NCBI RefSeq assembly: GCF_017948305.1
Contig: NZ_CP072842.1
Coordinates: 2,672,501 to 2,736,500, forward strand
Origin: Faecalibacter bovis
GTDB taxonomy: Bacteria > Bacteroidota > Bacteroidia > Flavobacteriales > Weeksellaceae
DNA length: 64,000 bases
Reading direction: 5' to 3'
Made by a program: the position numbers and the translations under genes. Below the pieces are notes generated by a model. The model worked only from the letters and a program-made list of their open reading frames with translations. It was not told the DNA's origin and did not search any database. Position 1 is the first letter of the stretch. The number at the start of each line of letters is the position of its first letter. This document shows, one piece after another, positions 63,244-64,000 of this stretch.

Positions 63244-64000
63244 ATGATAATTATTGCAGATAGTGGTTCTACTAAAACAGATTGGGTTGTTTTAGATAAT
63301 GAACAACAAGAAGTTTTCAGAACTAATACAATTGGTTTTAATCCCTATTTCGTTACAAGCGTAGACATAACTACTGAAATTGCTAAAAACGAAGAATTAG
63401 CAAATATTGCAACAAATGTAAAACAAGTATATTTTTACGGTGCTGGAACTTCAACTGAAGCAAACCGAGAAATTGTGCGAATCGGTTTAAATGGTTTATT
63501 TACAAATGCAGAATTTGTTGTAGATCACGATTTATTAGCAGCTTGTTACGCTACTTACATGGGAAAACCTGCAATGGTTTGTATCTTAGGAACAGGTTCT
63601 AATTCTTGTTACTTTGATGGAAAAGTAATGCGAGAAGAAACTAAATCTTTAGCTTATATTTTGGGTGATGAAGGTTCTGGAAACGATTTGGGTAAACGTG
63701 TTTTAAGAGCATATTTCACAAAAAAAATGCCTCCGCATTTAGCTAAAGCTTTTGATGATTATTACAAATTAAATGTAGAAGAATTAAATAAAAACGTTTA
63801 TCAGAACAAATTTGCAAATGCATATTTAGCTTCTTTCAATAAATTTGTTGTTGAACATAAAGACGATCCATTCATCCAAAAAATCATTTATGATGCAATG
63901 ACTGGTTTTATAGAATATCAAATATTACCTTACGAAGAAGCTCGAAATTCTGAGTTAAACTTCATCGGATCTATTGCACATATATACGAGCCAATCATCC
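63244..64000 (+). CDS. N-acetylglucosamine kinase-like protein (BadF/BcrA ATPase family), 5' part
   Basis: 252 codons are open to the window edge, so the 3' end is missing. The ASKHA phosphate-1 loop is IIIADSGSTKTDWVVLD at the N-terminus. The central GTGSNSCYFDGK and LGDEGSGNDLGK motifs are those of the N-acetylglucosamine kinase / BadF-BadG-BcrA-BcrD family. In Bacteroidota this type phosphorylates GlcNAc or related amino sugars from cell-wall recycling, which is inference here. It follows the metal operon but has its own start after a terminator. Confidence 0.85.
   Translation, partial: MIIIADSGSTKTDWVVLDNEQQEVFRTNTIGFNPYFVTSVDITTEIAKNEELANIATNVKQVYFYGAGTSTEANREIVRIGLNGLFTNAEFVVDHDLLAACYATYMGKPAMVCILGTGSNSCYFDGKVMREETKSLAYILGDEGSGNDLGKRVLRAYFTKKMPPHLAKAFDDYYKLNVEELNKNVYQNKFANAYLASFNKFVVEHKDDPFIQKIIYDAMTGFIEYQILPYEEARNSELNFIGSIAHIYEPII

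Overview
The window is AT-rich, densely coded chromosomal DNA from a member of the Bacteroidota, class Flavobacteriia, probably near Weeksellaceae. The evidence is: promoters of the Bacteroidota type (TTG, about 18-21 nt, then TAnnTTTG) in front of several transcription units; a protein with a type IX secretion (T9SS) sorting domain; a flavobacterial N-acyl-ornithine carbamoyltransferase; the bacillithiol gene bshB1; a TamB plus lipoprotein-type TamA pair; and a diheme-type sdhCAB operon. I see no transposase, integrase, phage genes or CRISPR. The window looks like core chromosome with a few decaying loci.

Layout. 1-5 kb: the end of pepT, a secreted GIN-domain protein, then three coupled paralogous genes for secreted proteins, of which two are broken. 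5-13 kb: CNNM/CorC protein, M15 carboxypeptidase, a FabH-type synthase, an ogt / 2-hydroxyacid dehydrogenase / AraC operon, and the M3 peptidase dcp. 13-19.6 kb: a lipoprotein, a ResB-CcsA fusion for cytochrome c maturation, a 54-residue membrane protein, a lipoprotein glutathione peroxidase with bshB1, then five identical tRNA-His genes behind one promoter. 19.6-29 kb: tamB, a TamA-like gene and an M49-like lipoprotein. 29-36 kb: OsmC, GNAT, pirin, a frameshifted TIGR01777 epimerase facing an HxlR regulator across a palindromic operator, then pyruvate carboxylase. 36-44 kb: mixed enzymes, a T9SS-exported beta-propeller, a TSUP transporter, deoxynucleoside kinase and a DMT transporter. 44-54.5 kb: a degenerate alpha/beta hydrolase behind a leader-peptide/terminator region, N-acyl-ornithine carbamoyltransferase, an M48 peptidase, a broken leucine-rich-repeat gene, htpG, and a 1-kb stretch without obvious genes that carries four related hairpins. 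54.5-64 kb: sdhCAB, then an ECF-sigma / TonB-receptor / His-rich lipoprotein operon that looks like a metal uptake system, and the start of an N-acetylglucosamine-kinase-like gene.

The most interesting non-coding signals are: the four-unit hairpin array between htpG and sdhB; the promoter, 19-codon ORF and terminator ahead of the alpha/beta hydrolase; a compact leader or small RNA ahead of the ECF-sigma operon; and the five-copy tRNA-His array. Four loci carry point lesions (nonsense codons or single-base frameshifts): two secreted paralogs, the LRR gene, the TIGR01777 gene and possibly the 5' end of the HxlR gene.
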